Shown here in pieces: positions 46,234 to 53,812 of a stretch of 64,000 nucleotides of DNA (positions within the stretch are counted from its first letter, which is position 1; each line of letters begins with the position of its first letter). Under the pieces are notes generated by a model. The model did no database searches, was not told where the DNA came from, and worked only from the letters and a program-made list of their open reading frames with translations. Position numbers and translations under genes: made by a program. The stretch is from NCBI RefSeq assembly GCF_004217335.1, contig NZ_SHMP01000010.1, positions 1 to 64,000 on the forward strand, read 5' to 3'. This DNA is from Natrinema hispanicum (GTDB lineage Archaea; Halobacteriota; Halobacteria; Halobacteriales; Natrialbaceae).

Positions 46234-46866
46234 ATGGGAATGGGCGAACCCTCGCGCTGGCAATCGCTCAAACGAACTTTCAATAAGTTTGTCTCCCAAT
46301 ATCGTGAAACCAATCTCGGTTTTGTCGCTCTTTCTGTTGCCTCTGTTTTATTTGGTATAAACGGGTTCGTTTCGTTTTCTAGACACAGGCTGGTTCTTGG
46401 AGGAGGGGCTATCACGTGTATCTCTCTGTCTTTGGCCTACAACTACAAGATCGGGCGACCGTTTGGAATTGATATAACGTGTACGCCAACACATATTGTA
46501 GATGGCGAGCGTCAGCCGGATACAATGTCTGAACAGAGGGGGATTGCGATGATCCAAGACGGTGAGTTAGTGCTTCACAGTACCGTTCAGCTTTCACGCT
46601 TCACCAACGAATTTGAACTATATTTAGAAACTTCAGCAGAGATTGAAGCTGAACTTCGCACAATACCAAAAAGTGAACACAAGTATGATCCAGAAGAGAA
46701 TGTACTTTGGTGCGAAGAAGTCAATGAATTTGACTTCCCATTAATAATCGAAGTGTTCCCAAAAAGAGGGGTTGCAGAGGGGGGTCGTTATCATAAATTA
46801 AAAATAGTCGATCAGAATAGTGGTCGATCGCTTGTCGGCTTTGACATTTTGAACGTAGGGCATTAA
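46234..46866 (+). CDS. Membrane protein, third of a three-gene cluster
   Basis: The product has 210 residues from the ATG at 46234 (a TTG at 46228 overlaps the previous stop). Two hydrophobic segments (about 27-45, LGFVALSVASVLFGINGFV; and 53-72, LVLGGGAITCISLSLAYNY) form a hairpin anchor; the following 135 residues are a soluble beta-rich domain (HSTVQLSRFTNEFELYLET...). No family recognised. A hairpin at 46955-46983 follows and may end the transcript. Confidence 0.6.
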   Translation: MGMGEPSRWQSLKRTFNKFVSQYRETNLGFVALSVASVLFGINGFVSFSRHRLVLGGGAITCISLSLAYNYKIGRPFGIDITCTPTHIVDGERQPDTMSEQRGIAMIQDGELVLHSTVQLSRFTNEFELYLETSAEIEAELRTIPKSEHKYDPEENVLWCEEVNEFDFPLIIEVFPKRGVAEGGRYHKLKIVDQNSGRSLVGFDILNVGH

Positions 46867-46954
46867 TTGTGAGAGAGTCATCAAAAAGTTGCCCTGATAT
46901 GCACTCCCAACTCCCCCCTAGAGTTGCACGTCGTCAGAATCCGATTCCCGAATA

Positions 46955-46983
46955 TGCACACGAGCCGTGACTCGTCGTGTGCA
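46955..46983 (+). terminator. Hairpin downstream of the three-gene cluster
   Basis: TGCACACGA (46955-46963) pairs perfectly with TCGTGTGCA (46975-46983). Related GCACGTCGTC pieces repeat at 46926 and 46981. It may mark the 3' end of the cluster; archaeal terminators normally use T-tracts, and none follows directly. Confidence 0.35.
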
Positions 46984-47161
46984 CGTCGTCAATTTTAGGG
47001 ATTCCGAAGTAAACGACCTGTCTGTGCCTCTTTAGGCGATCTGCCTACGTATCGATGTTGATCTCACTTGGAAAAGCTGGGTTCGTGTGTACGAATCGTC
47101 TCAGAGCTGCTGCTGAAGGTGACCAATCTTGGTACTGAATATATGAATGTCCGATCGGCGA

Positions 47162-47248
47162 CTAAGGGAGTGCGGCGAGTGTGTCGCGGGCCTGGGCAAG
47201 CGACTGTTCGCGAACCTTGAGATCCGACAATGGCTGCTGATTACTCAT
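47162..47248 (-). CDS. 28-residue micro-protein overlapping its upstream gene
   Basis: An ATG at 47248 overlaps the stop of the upstream gene by eight bases and gives 28 residues (MSNQQPLSDLKVREQSLAQA...). The sequence is helical and of haloarchaeal style. The overlap suggests coupling. Evidence is limited to this. Confidence 0.35.
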   Translation of the reverse strand: MSNQQPLSDLKVREQSLAQARDTLAALP

Positions 47249-47453
47249 CGTGATCTCGCTCCTCGCAGGTGACATCGCGAAGCTCCTCAAGCAGCTCCGG
47301 GTGGTGTTCCTCGAGGACTTCGATATCCTTCGATAATTCCTCATCGATGCGCCGGCGGACACGAGATGTCGCCTGGTAGCGTCGCTGGTCTCCGTGCTCG
47401 CCGGCGATCTGCTCTCGCTCAGTCTCCGTGAGGAGCGCCCGAGTCTTCGACAT
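47241..47453 (-). CDS. Small helical hypothetical protein
   Basis: The product has 70 residues (MSKTRALLTETEREQIAGEHG ... HHPELLEELRDV). It is a conserved-looking haloarchaeal plasmid protein with three charged helices, perhaps DNA-binding. Transcribed away from the 47671 gene, so the region between them contains two divergent promoters. Confidence 0.65.
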   Translation of the reverse strand: MSKTRALLTETEREQIAGEHGDQRRYQATSRVRRRIDEELSKDIEVLEEHHPELLEELRDVTCEERDHDE

Positions 47454-47547
47454 ACGTCCCCGTTCGGCTGTACTGGTTGTAATATTTGCTCACCTCTGCC
47501 CATACAATACTTAGCTTATATCCTAATAGTTATCGGATGCTCTAATG

Positions 47548-47590
47548 TTAGTGCAAATGCTAACCTTTATTTGATTAGCAAATGTACTAA
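47548..47590 (+). promoter_or_regulatory. Promoter with two TTAG-N8-CTAA sites around the TATA box
   Basis: TTAG-N8-CTAA occurs at 47548-47563 and 47575-47590, 27 bases apart start to start. The TATA-like TTTATTT (47566-47572) lies between them. A repressor bound to both would cover TATA and start point. Expected transcription start (24-30 bases on) is about 47595-47600. Confidence 0.6.
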
Positions 47591-47597
47591 CTACTGT

Positions 47598-47658
47598 GAA
47601 GCACAGGGTGGCCGGGAGAAACTCTCGGCCCGGTGTTGGAGCACCGGACCTGTGCTTC
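47598..47658 (+). ncRNA. Predicted three-way-junction 5' leader RNA
   Basis: Three stems nest exactly: P1 47598-47607 with 47649-47658 (10 perfect pairs); P2 47610-47618 with 47622-47630 (9 pairs, one G-U, 3-base loop); P3 47631-47636 with 47641-47646 (6 pairs, one G-U, 4-base loop). Linkers are two bases between P1 and P2, none between P2 and P3, and two bases before P1 closes. The expected transcription start falls at the foot of P1, and the ATG follows 12 bases after it, with GGAGAG between. It could control the two-gene operon at 47671-48605 as a riboswitch-like or protein-bound leader. No known class was recognised. Confidence 0.6.
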
Positions 47659-47670
47659 TGGAGAGAAGCA

Positions 47671-47976
47671 ATGAGTGTTCAACCGCGAACCCACGAAACG
47701 GTTTCGGAAGCACAGACCACCGACCCACGCGCCAACTACATCTCTGTTGGCATCGACAACGAGGGCGCACACCACGTCTACCGGACGACCGACGAGTCCG
47801 TTCACGTTATCGAGAACGGCGAGCGCACCGTCCGCTACGACCTCGAGGATGTCGAGAAGACGATCGACGACTGGATCGACTACATTGCCGACCGTCGCGG
47901 CGGCTTCGAAGTGCAGTACCTGTTTAAGACGATGGCTGACGCGATCGTCGGCGCTGTCGAGGTGAGCGACCGATGA
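47671..47976 (+). CDS. Hypothetical plasmid protein with a structured leader
   Basis: The product has 101 residues from the ATG at 47671; the frame can run back to 47596 but that part is the structured leader. Residues 30-65 look beta-rich (YISVGIDNEGAHHVYRTTDESVHVIENGE), followed by helices. A GGAGAG lies 4-10 bases before the ATG, unusual here since most starts in the window look leaderless. It overlaps the next gene by four bases (ATGA). Confidence 0.65.
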   Translation: MSVQPRTHETVSEAQTTDPRANYISVGIDNEGAHHVYRTTDESVHVIENGERTVRYDLEDVEKTIDDWIDYIADRRGGFEVQYLFKTMADAIVGAVEVSDR

Positions 47977-48605
47977 CGATCGTCAACGATCACGAAGCTG
48001 TCGCAAAGCGTGCCGAGCAACTTGAGCGCGAAGGCGCTCGCGAGATGCGCCTGCGAGCAGAGGCCCGCGCCGTCGCCGGCTACGAACCGGGCGACATCGA
48101 AGCGACTGACGGCTCGGAGATCATTATCGGCGACGACGATAGCCGAGCCCAGACTCTCGAGACCGAGGACGGAATTCTACTCGTCGATGCCGATGACGAC
48201 CCACGTCTTGCAACCGATGGCGGCTGTGACCAGTCCACCGAACCGACCGTCGAATTCGTGTTCGAGTATACGACGATCAACGGCCGCCGCCGCCGGGTGA
48301 TGGTTGTCCCCGATACCGGTGGCGAAGCCTGGCGGATCGAACACGAACGCCGCAATAGTACGTGGAGAGAAACGGGTCGCGAACCGATTACCGAGGTTGA
48401 CCTTCACGTACAGGGACGTCCCAGCGAGCGCGATTCCAGTGAACTCGAGCACCAGAGACAGTCTGCCGTGCCCGATGGCGGCCACATGAACCGTGAGACG
48501 TTCCTCACGGACCAGAGACATTACTGCGATATCTGCGAGTGTCCATTCGACTCGCTTGCCGAGCTGGCAAGCCATGACTGCGGACTCCAACCCGAGGGTG
48601 GCTAG
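47973..48605 (+). CDS. Hypothetical protein with a C-terminal zinc finger
   Basis: The product has 210 residues. The first 50 are a charged helix (REGAREMRLRAEARAVAGYE), the middle is a small beta-rich domain (VEFVFEYTTINGRRRRVMVV), and the end has a C2H2-like finger: HYCDICECPFDSLAELASHDC (C-x2-C-x12-H-x-C). It is translationally coupled to the gene before it. DNA binding is inferred from the finger only. Confidence 0.65.
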   Translation: MTIVNDHEAVAKRAEQLEREGAREMRLRAEARAVAGYEPGDIEATDGSEIIIGDDDSRAQTLETEDGILLVDADDDPRLATDGGCDQSTEPTVEFVFEYTTINGRRRRVMVVPDTGGEAWRIEHERRNSTWRETGREPITEVDLHVQGRPSERDSSELEHQRQSAVPDGGHMNRETFLTDQRHYCDICECPFDSLAELASHDCGLQPEGG

Positions 48606-48778
48606 CTGATCCAGTACACCACCTCGGGATTGCGTTGATTTATCCAGCGCAGTAGACCGCCGCACCCCGCTACTCGAGACGCCTCTCGAGTCGGTCGTCT
48701 ACTGCTCTACCAGCGTTCCCGATATCGACCAGCAGCGCGAGTCGAATCGCCCGACAATGACACCGAATCCAGAACCAA

Positions 48779-49645
48779 ATGAGCGCGAACACAGACTGTC
48801 CCGACCCTGATGCACAGCCACTCCAAACACTCGTCGACGAACTCGAGCGCCTTCACGAACGCGTCACAACTCTTGAGGATGAACTCTCTCAAAAGGACGA
48901 CCGCATAGGTCGCCTCGAGGCCGAACTCGAGGCGGCCCACAGCGAAACCAAGGATCTCGAAGAACGGCTCGAGGATCTGGAAGAATCACAGACACCCATC
49001 GAGGCACGACTGGACGCCCACGAGAAGAAACTCAACGCCAACAAAGACCGCGTCGGTGAACTCCAGGCACGAGAACTCGAGAAGGGCGCACACCTCTTGG
49101 AGGATCACGTCGACGAAGGCGAGATCGACGTTGTGGATGGCCGCCTCGAGCGCATCCGCAAAGACGACGGTGAGAGCTACTTCCGACTACCCGAGAGTGA
49201 CGACCCACTCGAGCGTGGTGGTGATGTCTCCCTCTCGTATGGGGATCTGCTTCCACTCCAGCAGCTCGCGAAGATGGATGAAGATATGCTTCGGGCGACG
49301 ACATCGGCGCTTCCGTCACGGCTCGCTGCAAAACTCTGGAAGGCACGTACCGATCCGGCAGTTGGAGACAACCCTTGGAGGAAAGGGAGTACAAGCGTTC
49401 GAGAGTACGTCACCGCCGGCGATATGAAACACTGGATCCGACGGCAGGAGAAGGGCATCAGTGACGACTATGCAAAGAAGCTGGTCTCCCGAACGATCGA
49501 TGCGTTACTCGATCTCTCGAAGAGCAGGCTAGCGGTCAAAAAGCGGACGCAGCGCAAGAACGGCCTCGAGTACACGGAACGACGCGTCTTGTTGATGGAC
49601 GATGTCGACATTCCCGGTGAAATGGCCGGTTCCGGAGACACCTGA
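48779..49645 (+). CDS. Coiled-coil plasmid protein with a C-terminal DNA-binding-like domain
   Basis: The product has 288 residues. Residues 15-105 form a long coiled coil (LVDELERLHERVTTLEDELSQKD...). The C-terminal 130 residues look helical with a winged-helix-like arrangement (SVREYVTAGDMKHWIRRQEKG ... AKKLVSRTIDALL). The build is widespread on haloarchaeal plasmids. The partial gene at 1-471 has a similar coiled-coil part. A role in replication or segregation is a guess. Confidence 0.65.
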   Translation: MSANTDCPDPDAQPLQTLVDELERLHERVTTLEDELSQKDDRIGRLEAELEAAHSETKDLEERLEDLEESQTPIEARLDAHEKKLNANKDRVGELQARELEKGAHLLEDHVDEGEIDVVDGRLERIRKDDGESYFRLPESDDPLERGGDVSLSYGDLLPLQQLAKMDEDMLRATTSALPSRLAAKLWKARTDPAVGDNPWRKGSTSVREYVTAGDMKHWIRRQEKGISDDYAKKLVSRTIDALLDLSKSRLAVKKRTQRKNGLEYTERRVLLMDDVDIPGEMAGSGDT

Positions 49646-50107
49646 CGTCGACGGTTGAGGGTGTCTCCCGACGACCCACAACCCCTGAGAAGGGTCTCAC
49701 TCTATCCGCCCACCTAATATCCAGCACAAGAGCGGTTGTATGCAGTGTACTGTTAGTCTGTAGTACGTCATTTGATCGGTCGTTGTCGGTCTTACTTCAA
49801 AGACTTCCCTGTGGGTGTGTCTGAAGACGCCAGCTGTCACCGGAATCCTCTCGTCTCGAGATACGTTCTACGTCCGTGAGAAGTGCAGGAGGGAGAACTG
49901 GCCTGGCGTTACCAGAAACAATTTTGGATGTCAACGATTGCGACAATCATAGGTGTGATCTGTATTTTCAAGGTTCACAAACCACTTTCCCAGAGTGCAG
50001 TCGCTGGGCCGCCGACGAACTGGGTTGGCTAACTCTGAGTCTGGCGACTGCCAAACTCACATCCTTCAGTCTAACGTTTATATAAGAAGCCGCACCCAAC
50101 GCCGGCG
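49646..50107. other. Intergenic, no gene seen
   Basis: No supported reading frame; the AT-rich 50060-50095 should contain the promoter of the next small gene. Confidence 0.4.
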
Positions 50108-50284
50108 ATGCCCACTGATCGCCAAGAAGACATCCTGATCGCCGTCGCACTGACCGAGTTTTCAGTCCACTACGAGCAGGCCGATCCCGAACTCTCGCGA
50201 AGAGCGTGGCAGTTGGCTGCCGATCATCTCCTCGAGTACGATGTCGAACCACGCGAAGCTATCGGCGCACTCGAGATCGAGTAG
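50108..50284 (+). CDS. 58-residue helical protein
   Basis: An ATG at 50108 gives 58 residues (MPTDRQEDILIAVALTEFSV ... EAIGALEIE), helical and acidic with strong haloarchaeal codon use. TTTATATAA at 50079-50087 lies 21-29 bases upstream, so a leaderless start is likely. Function unknown. Confidence 0.6.
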   Translation: MPTDRQEDILIAVALTEFSVHYEQADPELSRRAWQLAADHLLEYDVEPREAIGALEIE

Positions 50285-50735
50285 CTACCGCTCACCGTCC
50301 TTGATCAGACCTCAAAAGTCACCCGGATGGGCGTAGAATGGTGGCCGCCGGGCGGACTGAGACAAATAGGGTCGTGGATGATTTGACTGGCCTGTCGCGC
50401 GGGGTAACGCGACAGATGAGATGTTTGGGAGAGTTACTATCAACCTCGCTTCGATTCTCAGCTTGTTAGAACCGTCTCTATTGACTCTGTGATCGTCCAC
50501 TGTTCCGTTGAGGTGCTTGGAACTGTCCTGTATGGCTTTGTGATCGACCACCTTTGTGCGTGATGTCAAACTTGAGGGAAGCTGTCGACGAACTCGTCAT
50601 CAACCTCCCGTTCGATCCAGAGGCTGGCGACACGGCAGCTGCCGCACCATAAAACCTCACTCGATTGCGAGCAAAACCCGTATTCAACGGGTACTGTTAA
50701 GCGGATGACTGTCGAAACCACTAGACAGAACTGCA
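50285..50735. other. Intergenic with a short direct repeat
   Basis: CTCTGTGATCGTCCAC (50485-50500) and CTTTGTGATCGACCAC (50536-50551) are near copies 51 bases apart. No gene is supported. Confidence 0.35.
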
Positions 50736-51008
50736 ATGGCTCGCGTCACAGATCCACGGCCACCACTTCCGGAGTGGATTCTCGAGTGCTACGACCGGCT
50801 GTGTACGCAGGCATGTCGGCCAGGTGCTGGCGAAGACAGTGTTCCGCTGATCAATTATGACGATGCCACTGCCATTCTGGCCGCCGATGCAGAGTTAGCA
50901 CTCGAGCAACGGGACGTCGAATACGCACTTACGCGTCTCCTCGAGCGGGGCTACTTCTACGAAGTTGAAGACGAACTTCGGGTGACGTCCCCAGATAAGC
51001 ATTGTTAA
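50736..51008 (+). CDS. Small winged-helix-like hypothetical protein
   Basis: The product has 90 residues. Residues 5-85 alternate helices and end in a short beta wing (ALTRLLERGYFYEVEDELRVT), like a small winged helix. It converges on the GHKL ATPase gene. Function unknown. Confidence 0.5.
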   Translation: MARVTDPRPPLPEWILECYDRLCTQACRPGAGEDSVPLINYDDATAILAADAELALEQRDVEYALTRLLERGYFYEVEDELRVTSPDKHC

Positions 51009-51240
51009 CGGCTCTTCGAAGGATTGTCCTGCATATCGATCTCGTGCCACTGCACTCAACTCGAGTCAGTTCGACATCTCACCACTCCATTCACTCCATT
51101 ACCGGAATTGTCCGGAAGTGATGGCCGCGTTCTGCTAGAGCCCCACCTCATACTCTTCAAACATGCTCTGTTGAACAGCGATCTAATCAGCCGATATCAC
51201 TGGCTTAGAAGGATGAAGCCGAGGAATTCGATTCTGTCCT

Positions 51241-52065
51241 ATGGAAATCGATCTCCTCGACTTCATTGAGCAGTGTCGTGACCTAGCCAAACAAGCGTTG
51301 GGGAAGCACGCGGGCGAGCCCGCCAGCGGCGGGTTCGCCCGCTGGGTCCATGTCGTCCTACACTGTTTTCGGCTCGAAGAAGGTCACAGCTACCGTGAAA
51401 CGCCGAATCGGTTGAAGTACATGACTGAGATTTGTGACGTACTCGGTCTCGATCGAGAGAACCTCCCCGACTACAGCACGATCTACAAGTCGTTCGATCG
51501 GCTGAAAATGTGGGTGTGGCGGGCGTTGCTGCGCGTTTCAGCGCAGCAACACCCGCAGTCTGGCCACGCTGCTCTCGACAGCACGTTCTTTGACCGCCGC
51601 CGTTCTTCGTCGTACTTCCGCCAGCGGTCAGGAAATACCGTGCAGACGCTGAAAGTGACGACATTAACTGATATAGAGTCGCTCGCTGTTCTCGATGTCC
51701 ATATCACAGCACGGTGGAAGCACGATACGAAGACCGGACCGCAGGTCGTCCGCCGAAACGCGGACGACCTGCAGTCCGTGGTTGCCGACAACGCGTTCCA
51801 AGACTGGCACACTGAGTACGAAATCTCCGCACTTGACGTTGAGTACCTTGTTCACTACCGCGGCTCATCACCGAATGCAGTCATGAACAACGCGCTCATC
51901 CGGGCAAAAGGATACTCTCAGCGCTGGATGGCCGAAACCTCGTACTCAACAACGAAGCGCTCGCTCGGCGACGCCGTGCGAGCGCTGGGCTGGTATCGCC
52001 AGTTCCGTGAAATTGTCTTGATGTTCGCCCTCATCAATATAGAATCGCTGTGTGAGCCGCTGTAA
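51241..52065 (+). CDS. IS5-family (ISH1 group) transposase
   Basis: The product has 274 residues. The triad is in AALDSTFFDRR (Asp), SVVADNAFQDW (Asp) and RWMAETSYSTTKR (Glu). The frame is intact. It is a divergent relative of the 16171-16992 transposase, with the same block order. Four in-frame hairpins occur at the same protein positions as in that gene. Confidence 0.9.
   Translation: MEIDLLDFIEQCRDLAKQALGKHAGEPASGGFARWVHVVLHCFRLEEGHSYRETPNRLKYMTEICDVLGLDRENLPDYSTIYKSFDRLKMWVWRALLRVSAQQHPQSGHAALDSTFFDRRRSSSYFRQRSGNTVQTLKVTTLTDIESLAVLDVHITARWKHDTKTGPQVVRRNADDLQSVVADNAFQDWHTEYEISALDVEYLVHYRGSSPNAVMNNALIRAKGYSQRWMAETSYSTTKRSLGDAVRALGWYRQFREIVLMFALINIESLCEPL
51310..51986 (+). repeat. Four hairpins inside the 51241-52065 transposase
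   Basis: Positions: 51310-51324/51328-51342 (15 pairs with one G-U, 3-base loop); 51519-51534/51541-51556 (15 of 16 pairs); 51735-51778 (13 perfect pairs, one mismatch, 5 more pairs); 51956-51986 (9 pairs, one mismatch, 4 pairs). They encode AGEPASGGFAR, RALLRVSAQQHP, GPQVVRRNADDLQS and KRSLGDAVRA. Confidence 0.85.
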
Positions 52066-52079
52066 CCGTGATCCAGCAT

Positions 52080-53771
52080 CTATTCAACAGAGCATTCAAA
52101 CACGGACTCGAATCCCTCGTCGACGACCTGCTGGACGAGTTCAGCGAACGAACTTCGATTACCTGGAGCCTCCACGAGCGACCGAAACGCACTCTCGAAG
52201 TGATGCCCATGAGAAGGCCGATCCCGACTTGAGGTTTCGTGAGCGGCTTCGTGCAACACCACGAGATACAGGTCGTGCATCCAGACTGCACGCTGGCGGC
52301 TCGTCACAGCGGAGTCAGTGATCACGATGTACGTCCTGCCGTCGGTCCAGGCATCGGCACTTGCCTCACCGTAGTACACATCTCGGTCAATCCCAAGTTC
52401 GCTTGCGAGCACTCGAGCGAAGCGGAGATAGCGCTGCTGATCAGCGTTCAACTGCGATTCATCCTCGACGCGATGATAGCCAGTCCAGACGCCCTCCGAC
52501 TCTGCTTGCTCGCCAACGTCAAACGTCTCCGGCACCGCTATCGATGTATCTTCGTCATTGGCGAGATCGCGAAGCCGTTGGGTTGCTGCATCGCTCGTAT
52601 CGAGGACGACGTAGCCACGCTCGACGAGCTTGTCCGCCCCTTTCTGGGCTCCATCGACCCATCCAATCTTTCGGGTCGCTTGGATCTCCTCGAGGCTGAT
52701 ACGGGACTCGGTTGCCAACTGGAACAGCTTGCGCTCGGCCCACTGCTCGTCCGATGACTCGGACGCCATCGCCTCGATCATCACCTCTCGACTCTCGGCA
52801 GTCAGCCGGTCGTCCGAGACCTCTGCATACAGATCGTCACGTGCCTGCTCGAGTGCGTCGTCGATCCGCTGCCAGCGGTCACAGCCTGACTGGATGTCGT
52901 TGCGGGCAAAGTTCAGCGTCAAGTTCCCCTTCGAGACGACGACTCCGCCGACTCCGTACTCCCGTTTCGTCGTCACGTACAGACCGTTACTGTAGATATC
53001 GAGTCCCTCGTGGGGTGTGTACTCGAGTGCGAGAATCGCATCGTCAGTTTCGCGTGTGAGTGACGGATGTGGCGAGTCCGCCACTGCCTCGAGTGGATCG
53101 CCCTTGTCAACCGGCTCGCCGTTGATCACGACCGAGACGCCTGTCCGGGATTGCACGTACGCGAAGCGCTTGCGAAGATCACGAACGTAGCGCCGCCAGC
53201 GGTAGCTGTCCGGATCGGGCACTTCGTCTTCGTAGTGATCGATCTCGACAAGCATCCCCTCGAGATGATGCTCAGCGTCCACGACCTGGCCATCGCGCCC
53301 GCTGACGTCTGCCCACGGCCCAGAGTCGCGTCGATCTCGGTAGTCGAAACACAGTGCGGTGTCGTGACTCCAGATGCGAACGGCACCTTTCGCGATGATC
53401 GCACCCTTGCCGATTCCCCACTCGCCGATTGTCTCGTCGTCCGATCGTTGCTTGCTTCCCGCGCCGAGTACTGAGAGGTTGCGCCGCCCTTCGGTCGACT
53501 CGAGATTGACACCAGCGCCATCATCGAGGATGAGCGACCGCTCAGGCGAGATACTGACCAGAACCCGAGTTGATCCAGGACTGTCGATGCCGTTTTGGAC
53601 GGCTTCGCGGATTGCGTCTGTGAGATCCGCCATCTGATCTTCGATAAGGTACGTTGCAACCCGCTCGTCAGCCGTCATCGTCACGGTCTCGTCAGCCGAT
53701 GGCTGACTGGCCGGCCTCGAGTCGGTTGTCTCGTTCGTCGCGAACTCCGAGAGCGTCGGATGATCTGTCAT
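52080..53771 (-). CDS. GHKL ATPase fused to an HExxH metalloprotease-like domain
   Basis: The product has 563 residues from the ATG at 53771; a GTG at 53816 that overlaps the helicase stop (GTGA) is an alternative. GHKL motifs: Glu56-x3-Asn60 in REAVQNG, DDGAG (83-87) and GIGKG (119-123), the HSP90/MutL-type ATP site. The C-terminal part has HEAAH (507-511) and HGHH (521-524), a zinc-protease site. The last residues (CSVE) and the stop come from the inverted repeat of the inserted IS element; without it the frame would continue EYEVGL to a stop at 51135-51137. It is the second gene of an operon with the helicase at 53813. Confidence 0.82.
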   Translation of the reverse strand: MTDHPTLSEFATNETTDSRPASQPSADETVTMTADERVATYLIEDQMADLTDAIREAVQNGIDSPGSTRVLVSISPERSLILDDGAGVNLESTEGRRNLSVLGAGSKQRSDDETIGEWGIGKGAIIAKGAVRIWSHDTALCFDYRDRRDSGPWADVSGRDGQVVDAEHHLEGMLVEIDHYEDEVPDPDSYRWRRYVRDLRKRFAYVQSRTGVSVVINGEPVDKGDPLEAVADSPHPSLTRETDDAILALEYTPHEGLDIYSNGLYVTTKREYGVGGVVVSKGNLTLNFARNDIQSGCDRWQRIDDALEQARDDLYAEVSDDRLTAESREVMIEAMASESSDEQWAERKLFQLATESRISLEEIQATRKIGWVDGAQKGADKLVERGYVVLDTSDAATQRLRDLANDEDTSIAVPETFDVGEQAESEGVWTGYHRVEDESQLNADQQRYLRFARVLASELGIDRDVYYGEASADAWTDGRTYIVITDSAVTSRQRAVWMHDLYLVVLHEAAHETSSRDRPSHGHHFESAFRSLVEAPGNRSSFAELVQQVVDEGFESVFECSVE

Positions 53772-53812
53772 GGTGTCCACCCATGTGGCACCACAGAAAC
53801 CGAACCGTGCGG

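Larger units (their letters stand above)
51164..52094 (+). mobile_element. Intact IS5-family (ISH1 group) element with 8-bp target duplication
   Basis: Terminal repeats TGCTCTGTTGAACAG (51164-51178) and the complement of 52080-52094 agree at 14 of 15 bases. TTCAAACA flanks the element on both sides (51156-51163 and 52095-52102). The 931-base element carries one intact transposase. The clean duplication points to a recent insertion. It landed in the 3' end of the GHKL ATPase gene. Confidence 0.95.

Noticed and set aside
46921..46995. Repeated GCACGTCGTC pieces as a CRISPR-like array
   Set aside because: Only two copies, irregular spacing, and they form part of a hairpin; no cas gene is in the window.
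47598..47658. The stem-loop cluster read as a transcription terminator
   Set aside because: It lies between a well-placed TATA box and the ATG, no T-tract follows, and the upstream gene runs in the other direction; a leader RNA fits better.
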